In this document: piece by piece, positions 7,822 to 14,828 of the stretch
Layout: each line of letters begins with the position of its first letter
Numbering within the stretch: the stretch's first letter is position 1
DNA from: CAYOHG01 sp964465125
GTDB lineage: Bacteria; Planctomycetota; Phycisphaerae; UBA1845; Fen-1342
NCBI GenBank assembly: GCA_964465125.1
Contig: CAYXIO010000066.1
Coordinates: 1-20,624, forward strand
Length of the DNA: 20,624 nucleotides
Reading direction: 5' to 3'
The notes under the pieces: generated by a model
The model's input: the letters and a program-made list of their open reading frames with translations, nothing else
Databases searched by the model: none
Told to the model about the DNA's origin: nothing
Program-made: the position numbers and the translations under genes

Positions 7822-8676
7822 GTGAGCACGCTGACGAAGGTTTTCATCGTCCTGACCTCGGTGCTGGTGATTACGCTCTCGTGCCTGGTCGTCTCGGCCG
7901 CGGTGCAGTGGGACAACTACCGGGCGCTCGCGGAGCAGTACAAGACGGAGCGCGACGCGCAGATCGCGCACACGCAGAACAGCGTCGCGTCCATGTACGC
8001 CGCGCTGGCATTGAAGGACGAGACCATTGCCGCCAAGACGCGCGACCTCGCGACGGCGATGGACGAGTCGCAGCGGCTGGGTGGAGAGCTGGAAGCCAGC
8101 CAGCGCCGTCTGGCGGAGGTCGACAACGAGCGCGTCGCGTTCGACGCGGACCGCAAGAAGGTCCAGGACATGCTCGACGTGACCATGGAGCGCTTGCAGG
8201 CCGCGGCCAAGGCCAAGGACGACCTGTTCCGCGAGAACCTGGCGCTTCAATCCCGAAACAACGAGCTGAACAGCCGCGTTCTGGATCTGACGACCAACGT
8301 CGCGATCCTGACGGACGAGGCCCGCAACCTTCAGGAGAAGCTGGTGGCCTGCGAGAAGCTCAGCCGCGGGCCGGCCGCCGCCCCGCGCGTCGCCGCCGCC
8401 CCCGCGGAAGGTCCCATGCTGGCCAGCGCCGTACCGCCGATCGGTCCGGAGATTCGCGGCCGCATCGTCAACGTCAGCGACGGGTATGCCAGCATCGACG
8501 TCGGAGAATCCTCGGGCGTCGGCAGCGGGATGGTGTTCATGGTGTATCGCGCCGGCGGCAAGTTCGTCGGCGAGATCTCCATCGAGAGCGTGCGGCCCAA
8601 GGAGGCCGGCGGGCGCCTGACCATGAACCTCGACAACGTGCGGACGGGTGATTTCGTGGTGAACAGCGTCGAGTAG
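7822..8676 (+). CDS. Membrane-anchored coiled-coil protein with C-terminal beta-like domain, function unknown
   Basis: I do not recognise a named family. The 284-residue protein has a short cytoplasmic tail and a single transmembrane or signal-anchor helix (about 6-27). A long predicted coiled coil of Glu/Lys/Ala/Leu-rich sequence follows (about 33-180), then an Ala/Pro linker (183-208) and a compact C-terminal domain (209-284). The last domain, from IRGRIVNVSDGYASIDVG to VRTGDFVVNSVE, has alternating hydrophobic residues and Gly turns like a small beta barrel, loosely reminiscent of the MreC periplasmic fold. The topology (anchor, periplasmic coiled coil, beta domain) matches MreC. GTG at 7822 is chosen because GAAGGAGA at 7807-7814 is a good Shine-Dalgarno, and the upstream in-frame ATG at 7795 would add nine polar residues. 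It is the first gene of the mreB cluster, so a role as an elongasome or envelope scaffold is inferred. Confidence 0.85.
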   Translation: MSTLTKVFIVLTSVLVITLSCLVVSAAVQWDNYRALAEQYKTERDAQIAHTQNSVASMYAALALKDETIAAKTRDLATAMDESQRLGGELEASQRRLAEVDNERVAFDADRKKVQDMLDVTMERLQAAAKAKDDLFRENLALQSRNNELNSRVLDLTTNVAILTDEARNLQEKLVACEKLSRGPAAAPRVAAAPAEGPMLASAVPPIGPEIRGRIVNVSDGYASIDVGESSGVGSGMVFMVYRAGGKFVGEISIESVRPKEAGGRLTMNLDNVRTGDFVVNSVE

Positions 8677-8725
8677 CCTCACCACGCTGGTGGCGGATTC
8701 GCGTTCGAGCGAGGAGTCGAGCCGC

Positions 8726-8890
8726 ATGACGATGATGACCGGACCCGGCGCGGGGCGCGGACCTGCGGAGAACGACGTCTACACCGCTTTGCTGGCGATC
8801 GCCTTTCTCTTCGCGCTCACCGCGACGATCTACGTCGGCTATCGCTCGCAGGTGCTGTTTGGTACACTGATTCCGTTCGGCGGCAGCTGA
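8726..8890 (+). CDS. Small single-TM protein upstream of mreB, function unknown
   Basis: This is a 54-residue protein with a Gly/Pro-rich N-terminus (MTMMTGPGAGRGPAEND), one transmembrane helix (about 18-38) and a short tail ending in LIPFGGS. The ATG at 8726 has GAGGAG at 8711-8716, nine bases upstream, which is why I prefer it to the in-frame GTG at 8690. It sits 49 bases after the coiled-coil gene and 125 bases before mreB, on the same strand, so probable co-transcription suggests a small membrane partner of that system. Size and composition give no family assignment. The strong ribosome-binding site and coherent TM helix argue that it is real. Homology in related genomes would settle this. 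Confidence 0.65.
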   Translation: MTMMTGPGAGRGPAENDVYTALLAIAFLFALTATIYVGYRSQVLFGTLIPFGGS

Positions 8891-8910
8891 TGCGCGTCCG
8901 GGAGGGACGT

Positions 8911-8941
8911 GCAGCGCGCCCCGCGGCACGCGCGGCGCTGC
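8911..8941 (+). other. GC-rich hairpin in the leader of mreB
   Basis: GCAGCGC (8911-8917) is perfectly complementary to GCGCTGC (8935-8941), giving a seven-base stem around a 17-base GC-rich loop. It lies in the 125-base gap between the small TM gene and mreB. No T-run follows, so it is not an intrinsic terminator. It could be an RNA processing or stability element, or a chance product of the base composition. Confidence 0.3.
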
Positions 8942-9015
8942 GGAGCGCGTAGTCTGTTACGCCCGGCACATCCAGGATCCGGGCGCCTGAACAGCGCGGC
9001 CATGGATGGACCCCC

Positions 9016-10083
9016 ATGTTTCTCTTCCGTCGCCTCGCAGGCCTGTTCAGCGTCGACATGGGCATCGACCTCGGCACGTGCAACACGCTCGTGTGCGTGA
9101 AGGGCGAGGGCATCGTTCTGAACGAGCCTTCCGTCGTCGCCGTCCACAAAGGCACGAACGAAGTCATCGACACCGAGCACGGCAAGGCGGTCGGAATCGC
9201 CGCCAAGGAGATGCTCGGCCGGACCCCCGGAACCATCACGGCCATCCGCCCGCTCAAGGACGGCGTCATCGCCGACTTCGACATCACCGAGGCGATGCTC
9301 AGCTATTTCATCAAGAAAGTGCATGGAAATCGCGGCCTCGCACACCCGCGCGTGGTGATTTCGGTCCCGTCCGGAATCACGGCCGTCGAGAAACGCGCCG
9401 TCTACAACTCCGCGGAACGCGCCGGAGCCCGCCGCGTCCACCTCATTGAGGAGCCGAAGGCCGCCGCCATCGGCGCCGGACTGCCCATTCTGGAGCCCAC
9501 CGCCTCCATGATCGTCGACATCGGCGGCGGAACCACCGAAGTCGGCATCATGAGCCTTGGGGACCTGGCGATCTGCACGTCGATCCGCGTCGCGGGAGAC
9601 GACATGGACGACGCCATCGCGAATTACATGAAGCGCACCTACAACCTGATGATCGGCCCGCAGACCGCGGAGAACATCAAGATTCGCATCGGCTCGGCGC
9701 GCCCGCAGACGGAGGACAACGAGCTGCGCATGGAAGTGAAAGGCCGCGATATGATCAGCGGCCTCCCGCGCAAGGCCACCATCACCGCCGAGGAGGTGCG
9801 CGAGTCGCTCAAGGAGCCCGTCGGGCAGATCGTGAACGCCGTGCTTCGCACCCTCGAGCAGGCCGAGCCGGAGCTCGCCGCCGACCTGATCGACAACGGC
9901 ATTCACCTGGCCGGTGGAGGCTCGCTGCTGCGCGGGCTCGACCAGGTGGTCTCCGAGGCGACCGGGCTCGACGTTAGGGTGGTCGACGACCCGCTCACCT
10001 GCGTCGCGCGCGGAACCAGCGAGTGCCTGGAGTACCTCGACCAGTGGCTTCAGACGCTCGAATCCGACCAGGACGAGTTCTAG
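9016..10083 (+). CDS. mreB: Rod shape-determining protein MreB
   Basis: This 355-residue bacterial actin polymerises beneath the membrane and positions the cell-wall elongation machinery. The N-terminal MFLFRRLAGLF forms a likely membrane-binding amphipathic helix. The actin-fold nucleotide motifs are present: phosphate-1 DLGTCNTLV (18-26, with Cys22 where Ala is usual), VISVPSG (114-120), IEEPKAAAIGAGLPI (144-158), phosphate-2 DIGGGTTEVG (168-177) and the adenosine motif LAGGGSLLRG (298-307). The length is close to normal. The ATG at 9016 gives a standard MreB N-terminus. Only a weak GGATGGA precedes it, and no upstream in-frame start fits better. It is followed after 124 bases by mreC. Many planctomycetes lack canonical division genes, so an intact mreB is informative about the cell biology of this lineage. 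Confidence 0.97.
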   Translation: MFLFRRLAGLFSVDMGIDLGTCNTLVCVKGEGIVLNEPSVVAVHKGTNEVIDTEHGKAVGIAAKEMLGRTPGTITAIRPLKDGVIADFDITEAMLSYFIKKVHGNRGLAHPRVVISVPSGITAVEKRAVYNSAERAGARRVHLIEEPKAAAIGAGLPILEPTASMIVDIGGGTTEVGIMSLGDLAICTSIRVAGDDMDDAIANYMKRTYNLMIGPQTAENIKIRIGSARPQTEDNELRMEVKGRDMISGLPRKATITAEEVRESLKEPVGQIVNAVLRTLEQAEPELAADLIDNGIHLAGGGSLLRGLDQVVSEATGLDVRVVDDPLTCVARGTSECLEYLDQWLQTLESDQDEF

Positions 10084-10207
10084 TCGCCCGGCCGGCCTGC
10101 GCCTTACCATCCCCCCCTGCGGCTGTCCGCCCCGGGACACGTCCTGAATCGCGGCGCGCGTTTCTGCGACCCGGGCAAGACACCTTCGTCGGAGTCGAAT
10201 CCGCCCC

Positions 10208-11086
10208 ATGCGCACCTGGTCACGCAACCGAGTTTTCGGATTGCTCATGCTCCTCGCCCTGGGCAGCGCCCTGCTCCCGACAGCGTGGACGAGCTGGCCG
10301 CGGATGATCTTTCAACCCCTCGGCTGGGCTCAGTCCGCGGCCTCCACGGCGATTCGGGCGGCATTCGATCCGCGCGCGAGGCTGTCCGCTGCTCCGGACG
10401 AGCTGTCCGCGCTGCGCGAGCTCGTTGAGCGACAATCGCGCGTGATCGGACAGCAGGGCTTGCTGCTGGACACCCTCAGGCGCCAGCTCGACACCGTCAG
10501 CGGCATTCGCGAGCAACTCGGGGAAGCCAGCACGCGAATCATCTTCGCCGCCGTCCTGGCCTACGACGCTTCCCCGCGGCGAGAGTCTCTCCTTATCGCA
10601 AAGGGCTCACTCCAGGGGGTGGAGCCGGGCCAATGGGTCATTGCGGGCGTGCCTGCGGAGCAGCGCGATCCGCATGCGACCGGACAACGACTGCTGCTGG
10701 AACAATGGGTCGTCGGCCGCATCAATGAAGTGCAACCCCAGACGTCGCGGGTACTTCTGACGACGGACCCGTCGTTCGGGCCCGAGCCGGCGAGTACGGC
10801 ACGGCAACTCTCGGACGGTACCTGGCTACGGTCCGGGAAAGATTGTCTGGTGCGCGGGGCCGGCGGCGCGATCCGGATCGAGGCGGCAACTGAGAATTTC
10901 CTCGAAACCGGCTTCACCCTCGTGCTGCTGTCGATCGGGCGCGCCTTTCCAGTGACGATGACCCTCGGGCAGATCACCGGGGCAACGCCGGTGCCCGAAT
11001 CGGCCCTCCATTTCGACCTTCAGGTCCGACCGTGGGGAAAGATCCACGAGCTACGACAGGTCTATGTGCTGGCGCAGACGCCGTAA
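10208..11086 (+). CDS. mreC: Rod shape-determining protein MreC, divergent
   Basis: This 292-residue protein has an N-terminal membrane anchor (about 9-27), a short helical or coiled segment (about 64-110) and a periplasmic beta domain. The family hallmarks are LLIAKGSLQGVEPGQWVI (129-146) and VVGRINEVQPQTSRVLLTTD (168-187), matching the MreC pattern of a G-V-x-x-G-x-x-V turn followed by a V-G-x-V strand and a T-D pair. The sequence is otherwise divergent. MreC links MreB to the wall synthases RodA and PBP2. Its position directly after mreB supports the call. No mreD follows, and the next gene is rpsJ. A GGAG at 10191-10194 is 13 bases upstream of the ATG, and a later in-frame ATG (residue 14) is less likely because it would cut into the anchor. 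Confidence 0.85.
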   Translation: MRTWSRNRVFGLLMLLALGSALLPTAWTSWPRMIFQPLGWAQSAASTAIRAAFDPRARLSAAPDELSALRELVERQSRVIGQQGLLLDTLRRQLDTVSGIREQLGEASTRIIFAAVLAYDASPRRESLLIAKGSLQGVEPGQWVIAGVPAEQRDPHATGQRLLLEQWVVGRINEVQPQTSRVLLTTDPSFGPEPASTARQLSDGTWLRSGKDCLVRGAGGAIRIEAATENFLETGFTLVLLSIGRAFPVTMTLGQITGATPVPESALHFDLQVRPWGKIHELRQVYVLAQTP

Positions 11087-11162
11087 ACGCGCCCGGGGGC
11101 GCTTGCTCGGCCGCTCTCGCGGCGCGCGTGAGGTGCGTGTCGGCATTCTGAGCGCCGCGCGC

Positions 11163-11190
11163 TTGACGTCTTTCGCCTTAGCTGTATCCT
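11163..11190 (+). promoter_or_regulatory. Sigma70-type promoter of the S10 operon
   Basis: TTGACG (11163-11168) and TATCCT (11185-11190) are separated by 16 bases, a close match to the consensus in otherwise GC-rich DNA. Transcription would begin near 11197, giving a leader of about 68 bases before rpsJ. It lies in the 178-base gap after mreC, so rpsJ and the ribosomal cluster need not depend on readthrough from mreBC. A small GACCC/GGGTC stem (11225-11229 with 11240-11244) is in the leader. Confidence 0.65.
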
Positions 11191-11264
11191 AACCGGTCTC
11201 GACTCATGGCGCCGGGCGGACAGGGACCCCCGGCCCGCAGGGTCAGAACGGAAGCGGAAACGAC

Positions 11265-11573
11265 ATGGCGGGCGAACGAATTCGAATCCGGATGGAAGCT
11301 TACGATCACCGCGCCCTGGATGCGTCGGCGACGGAAATCGTCGAGCAGGCGAAGCGGACCAGCGCAAAAGTGCGCGGTCCCGTTCCGCTGCCCACGCGCA
11401 TCGAGCGGTACACGGTGCTGCGCTCCCCGCACATTGACAAGAAGTCCCGCGACCAGTTTGAGATGCGGACGCACAAGCGAGTCATCGATATCTTCGAGCC
11501 CACCGCGCGTACCGTGGAGGCTCTGAATCGGTTGGTCGTGCCCGCGGGCGTCTTCGTAAAGATCAAGGCCTGA
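11265..11573 (+). CDS. rpsJ: Small ribosomal subunit protein S10 (NusE)
   Basis: This 102-residue S10 has the normal length. Typical blocks are IRIRMEAYDHRALDASATEI near the start, GPVPLPTRIERYTVLRSPH in the middle and the loop region KKSRDQFEMRTHKRVIDI. S10 binds the 3' domain of 16S rRNA in the 30S head, and as NusE it pairs with NusB in transcription antitermination. It is the first gene after the promoter at 11163. Its stop codon (11571-11573) is embedded in the 5' arm of a terminator-like hairpin. The Shine-Dalgarno (GGAAGCGGAAA upstream) is modest. Confidence 0.98.
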   Translation: MAGERIRIRMEAYDHRALDASATEIVEQAKRTSAKVRGPVPLPTRIERYTVLRSPHIDKKSRDQFEMRTHKRVIDIFEPTARTVEALNRLVVPAGVFVKIKA

Positions 11574-11599
11574 TTCCTGTAGGGGAGCAGGCCTTTTTT
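11565..11599 (+). terminator. Intrinsic terminator or attenuator between rpsJ and rplC
   Basis: AAGGCCTG (11565-11572) pairs perfectly with CAGGCCTT (11588-11595). After one A-G mismatch the stem can continue with TTCC/GGGA-type pairs around a very small loop. Six T run from 11594 to 11599. This is a textbook Rho-independent shape, placed inside the ribosomal operon. The rpsJ stop codon lies in the 5' arm, so a ribosome finishing rpsJ would cover part of the stem. I see no clear new promoter in the 50 bases before rplC, so downstream genes probably need readthrough. Confidence 0.75.
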
Positions 11600-11649
11600 G
11601 TTCGGCTCGGCTGCGGGCCTGACTTGCAGCCGCCGGCAGGAGTATCCGC

Positions 11650-12309
11650 GTGATTCCGGCGATTCTGGGAAAAAAGATCGGCATGACGCAGATCTTTGAC
11701 GAGGCGGGACAGCGCGTACCGGTGACGGTCGTGCAGGCCGGCCCGTGCGTCGTCCTGCAAGTCAAGGGCGCCGACGGGAAGGATGGCTACTACGCCGTCC
11801 AGCTCGGCTTCGACGACGTCAAGCCGCACCGCACGACGCTCGCGCAGATCGGACATGCCCGCAAGGCGAAAACCTCCCCGAAGCGCTTCACCCGTGAGAT
11901 TCGCCTGACCCAGGCGAGCGACAAGTCCGTCGGAGACACCGTGACCGTCGACGTCTTCACGCAGGCCAAAACGCGCTTTGTCGACGTCACCGGCGTCAGC
12001 AAGGGGCGCGGCTTCCAGGGCGGCATGAAGCGCTGGGGCTTCGGCGGCCAGCCGGCCTCGCACGGAACGGAGCGCAAGCACCGCTCGCCCGGCTCGATCT
12101 CCAGCCGGGCCGCCGAGCGCGGCCGCAGCGGTGCGATGAAGAAGGGCAAGCGCATGGCGGGTCATATGGGCTCGCGGCAGCGGACGGCGCAGAGCCTGGA
12201 GCTCGCCGCCGTCGATGCGGAAAACAACCTGCTGCTGATCAAAGGCAGCGTTCCGGGTTCGGCCGACGGATACGTCGTCGTGCGGACCGCAATCAAGAAG
12301 AAGCAGTAA
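11650..12309 (+). CDS. rplC: Large ribosomal subunit protein L3
   Basis: This 219-residue L3 is one of the first proteins to bind 23S rRNA and has an extension reaching toward the peptidyl transferase centre. The N-terminus IPAILGKKIGMTQIFDEAGQ and the internal GVSKGRGFQGGMKRWGFGG and KKGKRMAGHMGSRQRT are diagnostic. The tip of the extension reads HRSPGSISSRAAERGRSG, without the glutamine that is methylated in E. coli L3. The start is a GTG, supported by AGGAG at 11638-11642. It follows the hairpin after rpsJ and precedes rplD by 12 bases. Confidence 0.98.
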   Translation: MIPAILGKKIGMTQIFDEAGQRVPVTVVQAGPCVVLQVKGADGKDGYYAVQLGFDDVKPHRTTLAQIGHARKAKTSPKRFTREIRLTQASDKSVGDTVTVDVFTQAKTRFVDVTGVSKGRGFQGGMKRWGFGGQPASHGTERKHRSPGSISSRAAERGRSGAMKKGKRMAGHMGSRQRTAQSLELAAVDAENNLLLIKGSVPGSADGYVVVRTAIKKKQ

Positions 12310-12321
12310 GAGGCTTCAGGC

Positions 12322-12966
12322 ATGCTGAGCATTCCAGTCTACAACGAGACCGGCCAGCAGATTGGCAGCGAGAACCTCGACGAGGCCCTGCTCGGCGGCG
12401 CCCTGCGACCCGCCCTGCTCAAGCAGGCGATCGTCATGTACCAGGCCAATCAGCGCCAGGGCACGGTTCGCCAGAAGAGCCGCGGCGAAGTCGCCGGCTC
12501 CACCCGCAAGGTCTACAAGCAGAAGGGCACCGGCCGGGCCCGGATGGGCCCCGTCCGCGCCCCGCAGCGCCGCGGCAGCGGCCGCGCGTTCCCACGCCGC
12601 CCGCGCGAGTTTCGCCAGGACATGCCGCGCTCCATGCGCCGTCTGGCGCGCAACCAGGCGGTGCTGGCCAAGATCCAAAGCCAGGACGCGCTGATCCTCG
12701 ACGGGCTGCGCTTCGACGAGCCGAAGACCAAGCGCTTCGCGTCGATGCTGAAAGCCATCCAGGCGGATCGCGGCTGCCTGCTCGCGACCCAGGGTTCCGA
12801 CGCCAATCTCTATCGCAGCGGCCGCAACATCCCGCGGACCGAGGTGCGCGACGTCGCCGAGCTCAACGCCTACGACGTGCTCGCGCGGCGCCGGCTGGTC
12901 TTTACGCGCGAGGCCTTCGCCGCCTTCCGCGCCACGCTGGCCGACTCCGGAAAGGTCGGGGCCTGA
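12322..12966 (+). CDS. rplD: Large ribosomal subunit protein L4
   Basis: This 214-residue L4 (family about 200-210) lines the exit tunnel with its central loop. Recognisable segments are QANQRQGTVRQKSRGEVAGS, the loop KVYKQKGTGRARMGPVRAPQ and PRSMRRLARNQAVLAKI. In E. coli L4 also represses its own S10 operon through the leader. Nothing here shows whether that holds in this lineage. The start ATG lies 12 bases after rplC, and the stop is two bases before rplW, consistent with translational coupling. Confidence 0.97.
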   Translation: MLSIPVYNETGQQIGSENLDEALLGGALRPALLKQAIVMYQANQRQGTVRQKSRGEVAGSTRKVYKQKGTGRARMGPVRAPQRRGSGRAFPRRPREFRQDMPRSMRRLARNQAVLAKIQSQDALILDGLRFDEPKTKRFASMLKAIQADRGCLLATQGSDANLYRSGRNIPRTEVRDVAELNAYDVLARRRLVFTREAFAAFRATLADSGKVGA

Positions 12967-12968
12967 CC

Positions 12969-13265
12969 ATGGACATCTACCACACCATCCTCCGGCCGAT
13001 CATCACCGAAAAAAGCACTCACCAGAGCGGCGGCGCCGCGTCTCAGGGCGGCGGCGGAGCCTACACCTTCGAGGTGCACCTCGAAGCCAGCAAGCCGCAG
13101 ATTCGCGACGCGGTCGAGAAGATTTACGGCGTCAAGGTCGTGGAAGTGCGCACGCAGGTCCGCCAGAGCCGGACGCGCCGCTTCCGCTACGGGCTGACTC
13201 CGCCTCACAAGAGCAAAAAGGCCGTCGTGGTGCTGGACAAGAACAGCCACATTGACCTGTTCTGA
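12969..13265 (+). CDS. rplW: Large ribosomal subunit protein L23
   Basis: This 98-residue L23 sits at the tunnel exit and docks signal recognition particle and trigger factor. The start DIYHTILRPIITEKST, the segment KIYGVKVVEVRTQVRQSRTR and the C-terminal KKAVVVLDKNSHIDLF fit the family. A Gly-rich stretch, SGGAASQGGGGAYTF (about residues 18-32), lies where L23 normally has a short link between the first helix and the first strand. Total length remains normal. Translation probably couples to rplD, two bases upstream. Confidence 0.96.
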   Translation: MDIYHTILRPIITEKSTHQSGGAASQGGGGAYTFEVHLEASKPQIRDAVEKIYGVKVVEVRTQVRQSRTRRFRYGLTPPHKSKKAVVVLDKNSHIDLF

Positions 13266-13312
13266 TGTGGAAGGGAATCCCGGAAGGCGAACCACGCAGG
13301 TAGGAAGCAGCG

Positions 13313-14185
13313 ATGGGCATCAAGATCTACAACAAGACCTCGGCCGGCCGGCGCTTCGCCAGCGTAAACGACTACGCCGAGATCACGCACCGCCACAAGA
13401 ACCGCCCGGTCAAGTCGCTGCTGGAGCCGCGCAAGAAGACGGGTGGGCGCAATCACCACGGCAAGATCACGTCGTGGTGGCGCGGCGGCGGCAACAAGAA
13501 GATGTACCGCGTGATCGACTTCCGCCGGAACAAGGACGACGTAGCGGGCAAGGTGCTGGAGATTCAGTACGACCCGAACCGCTCGTGCCACATCGCGCTG
13601 ATCGAGTACGCCGACGGCGAGAAGCGCTATATTCTGGCGCCGCTGGGGCTGAAGGCCGGCGCGGTGGTGGAGAGCGGGGAGCGGGTCGAGCCCAAGCCCG
13701 GCAACTGCATGCCGCTGTCGAACATTCCGACGGGCCTGGACATTCACAACATCGAGATGAACGCCGGCCAGGGCGGCAAGCTGGTTCGCACCGCGGGCGG
13801 CGTGGCCCGGCTGCTGAACCGCGAAGGCAACTGGGCGACGATCGAGCTTCCGTCGAAGGAAATCCGGCAGGTGCGGGTCGAGTGCCGGGCCACCATCGGC
13901 CAGCTCGGCAACCTGGATCATCAGAACGTGCGGCTGGGCAAGGCGGGGCGCAGCCGGCACCTGGGCCGCAGGCCGCATAACCGCGGCACCTCGATGAACC
14001 CGATCGCGCACCCGCTGGGCGGCGGCGAGGGCCGCAGCAACGGCGGACGGCATCACTGCTCGGCGTGGGGCGTCCTCGCCGACGGCGGCGCGACGCGCAG
14101 CCCGCGGGCGCGCTCGAACAAGCGCATCCTGCGTCGACGGCCGACCGTGCGCTATGGAATCATCCCGCTCAAGCGGCGCAAGTAG
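13313..14185 (+). CDS. rplB: Large ribosomal subunit protein L2
   Basis: This 290-residue L2 (usual about 275) is needed for subunit association and peptidyl transferase assembly. It shows KKTGGRNHHGKITSWWRGGG (41-60), the central OB and SH3-like domains, and the C-terminal HPLGGGEGRSNGGRHHCSAW (233-252). His247 corresponds to the conserved histidine of the G-G-E-G-R...H-P motif (E. coli His229), but the following proline is His248 here. The extra length comes mainly from a C-terminal tail that is Gly/Arg-rich. An AGGAAG lies a few bases upstream of the ATG. A 47-base gap after rplW is among the longer ones in this operon and holds nothing else I recognise. Confidence 0.98.
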   Translation: MGIKIYNKTSAGRRFASVNDYAEITHRHKNRPVKSLLEPRKKTGGRNHHGKITSWWRGGGNKKMYRVIDFRRNKDDVAGKVLEIQYDPNRSCHIALIEYADGEKRYILAPLGLKAGAVVESGERVEPKPGNCMPLSNIPTGLDIHNIEMNAGQGGKLVRTAGGVARLLNREGNWATIELPSKEIRQVRVECRATIGQLGNLDHQNVRLGKAGRSRHLGRRPHNRGTSMNPIAHPLGGGEGRSNGGRHHCSAWGVLADGGATRSPRARSNKRILRRRPTVRYGIIPLKRRK

Positions 14186-14204
14186 GCAACCGGAGAGCAA
14201 CGCG

Positions 14205-14477
14205 ATGTCACGCAGCCTCAAGAAGGGCCCCTACGTCGTCGAGTCGATTTATCGACAGGCGATGAACCAGCGCAGCGGCGGCGGCCACGCGCCCATCCGG
14301 GTCTGGAGCCGCTCCTGCACGATCGTGCCGGAGTTCGTCGGGCTGTACTTCGACGTTCACAACGGCAAGGGATTCATCAAAGTCTACGTGACCGAAGACA
14401 TGGTCGGCCACAAGCTCGGCGAATTCGCCCCGACGCGCAACTTCCGGGCCCACACCGCCCGCGACGTGAAGAAGTAA
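14205..14477 (+). CDS. rpsS: Small ribosomal subunit protein S19
   Basis: This 90-residue S19 of the 30S head contacts the A-site finger of 23S rRNA. SRSLKKGPYVVESIYRQA at the start, IVPEFVGLYFDVHNGKGFIK and MVGHKLGEFAPTRNFRAHT are diagnostic. The start is the ATG at 14205 rather than the in-frame ATG at 14154, because the first matches the family N-terminus and the second would lie inside rplB. CGGAGAG at 14191-14197 acts as Shine-Dalgarno. Confidence 0.97.
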   Translation: MSRSLKKGPYVVESIYRQAMNQRSGGGHAPIRVWSRSCTIVPEFVGLYFDVHNGKGFIKVYVTEDMVGHKLGEFAPTRNFRAHTARDVKK

Positions 14478-14492
14478 GGAAACGGTGCCGCG

Positions 14493-14825
14493 ATGCCCTG
14501 GACAGCCAAACACCGCTTCGCACGAATCTCGGAACGCAAGGCGCGCCTGGTGGCCGACCTGATCCGCGGCATGTCCTGCGATCAGGCCGTCGCCGTGCTC
14601 AAGCACACCCCCAAGCGGGCGGCGTTCCTGGTGAATCGCGTGCTTCAGTCCGCCATGTCCAACGCCAACGAGCAGGAAGCCGACATGGCCGACCTGTTCG
14701 TGACCGAGGCGCGCGTCGATCCGGGCCCGATCATCAAGCGATTTCAGCCCAAGGACCGTGGCCGGGCACATCCGATTCAGAAGCGGACCAGCCACATCGT
14801 CATCAGCGTAGCCGAGCGAGGATAG
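14493..14825 (+). CDS. rplV: Large ribosomal subunit protein L22
   Basis: This 110-residue L22, the same length as in E. coli, has a beta-hairpin that lines the exit tunnel with L4. FARISERKARLVADLIRGMS, the helix KRAAFLVNRVLQSAMSNAN and the hairpin region KRFQPKDRGRAHPIQKRTSH are clear. AGGAAA lies upstream of the ATG. The end of the gene (GAGGATAG) also forms the ribosome-binding site of rpsC, which starts three bases after its stop. Confidence 0.97.
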   Translation: MPWTAKHRFARISERKARLVADLIRGMSCDQAVAVLKHTPKRAAFLVNRVLQSAMSNANEQEADMADLFVTEARVDPGPIIKRFQPKDRGRAHPIQKRTSHIVISVAERG

Positions 14826-14828
14826 CCC

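Noticed and set aside
8839..10248. 469-codon open frame on the minus strand
   Set aside because: It is antisense to mreB, whose nucleotide-binding motifs are all intact on the other strand.
11089..11102. GCGCCC/GGGCGC inverted repeat after mreC as a terminator
   Set aside because: A two-base loop is too small and no T-run follows. It is probably a chance GC palindrome.
13205..14221. 338-codon open frame on the minus strand
   Set aside because: It is antisense to rplB, with no recognisable domain.
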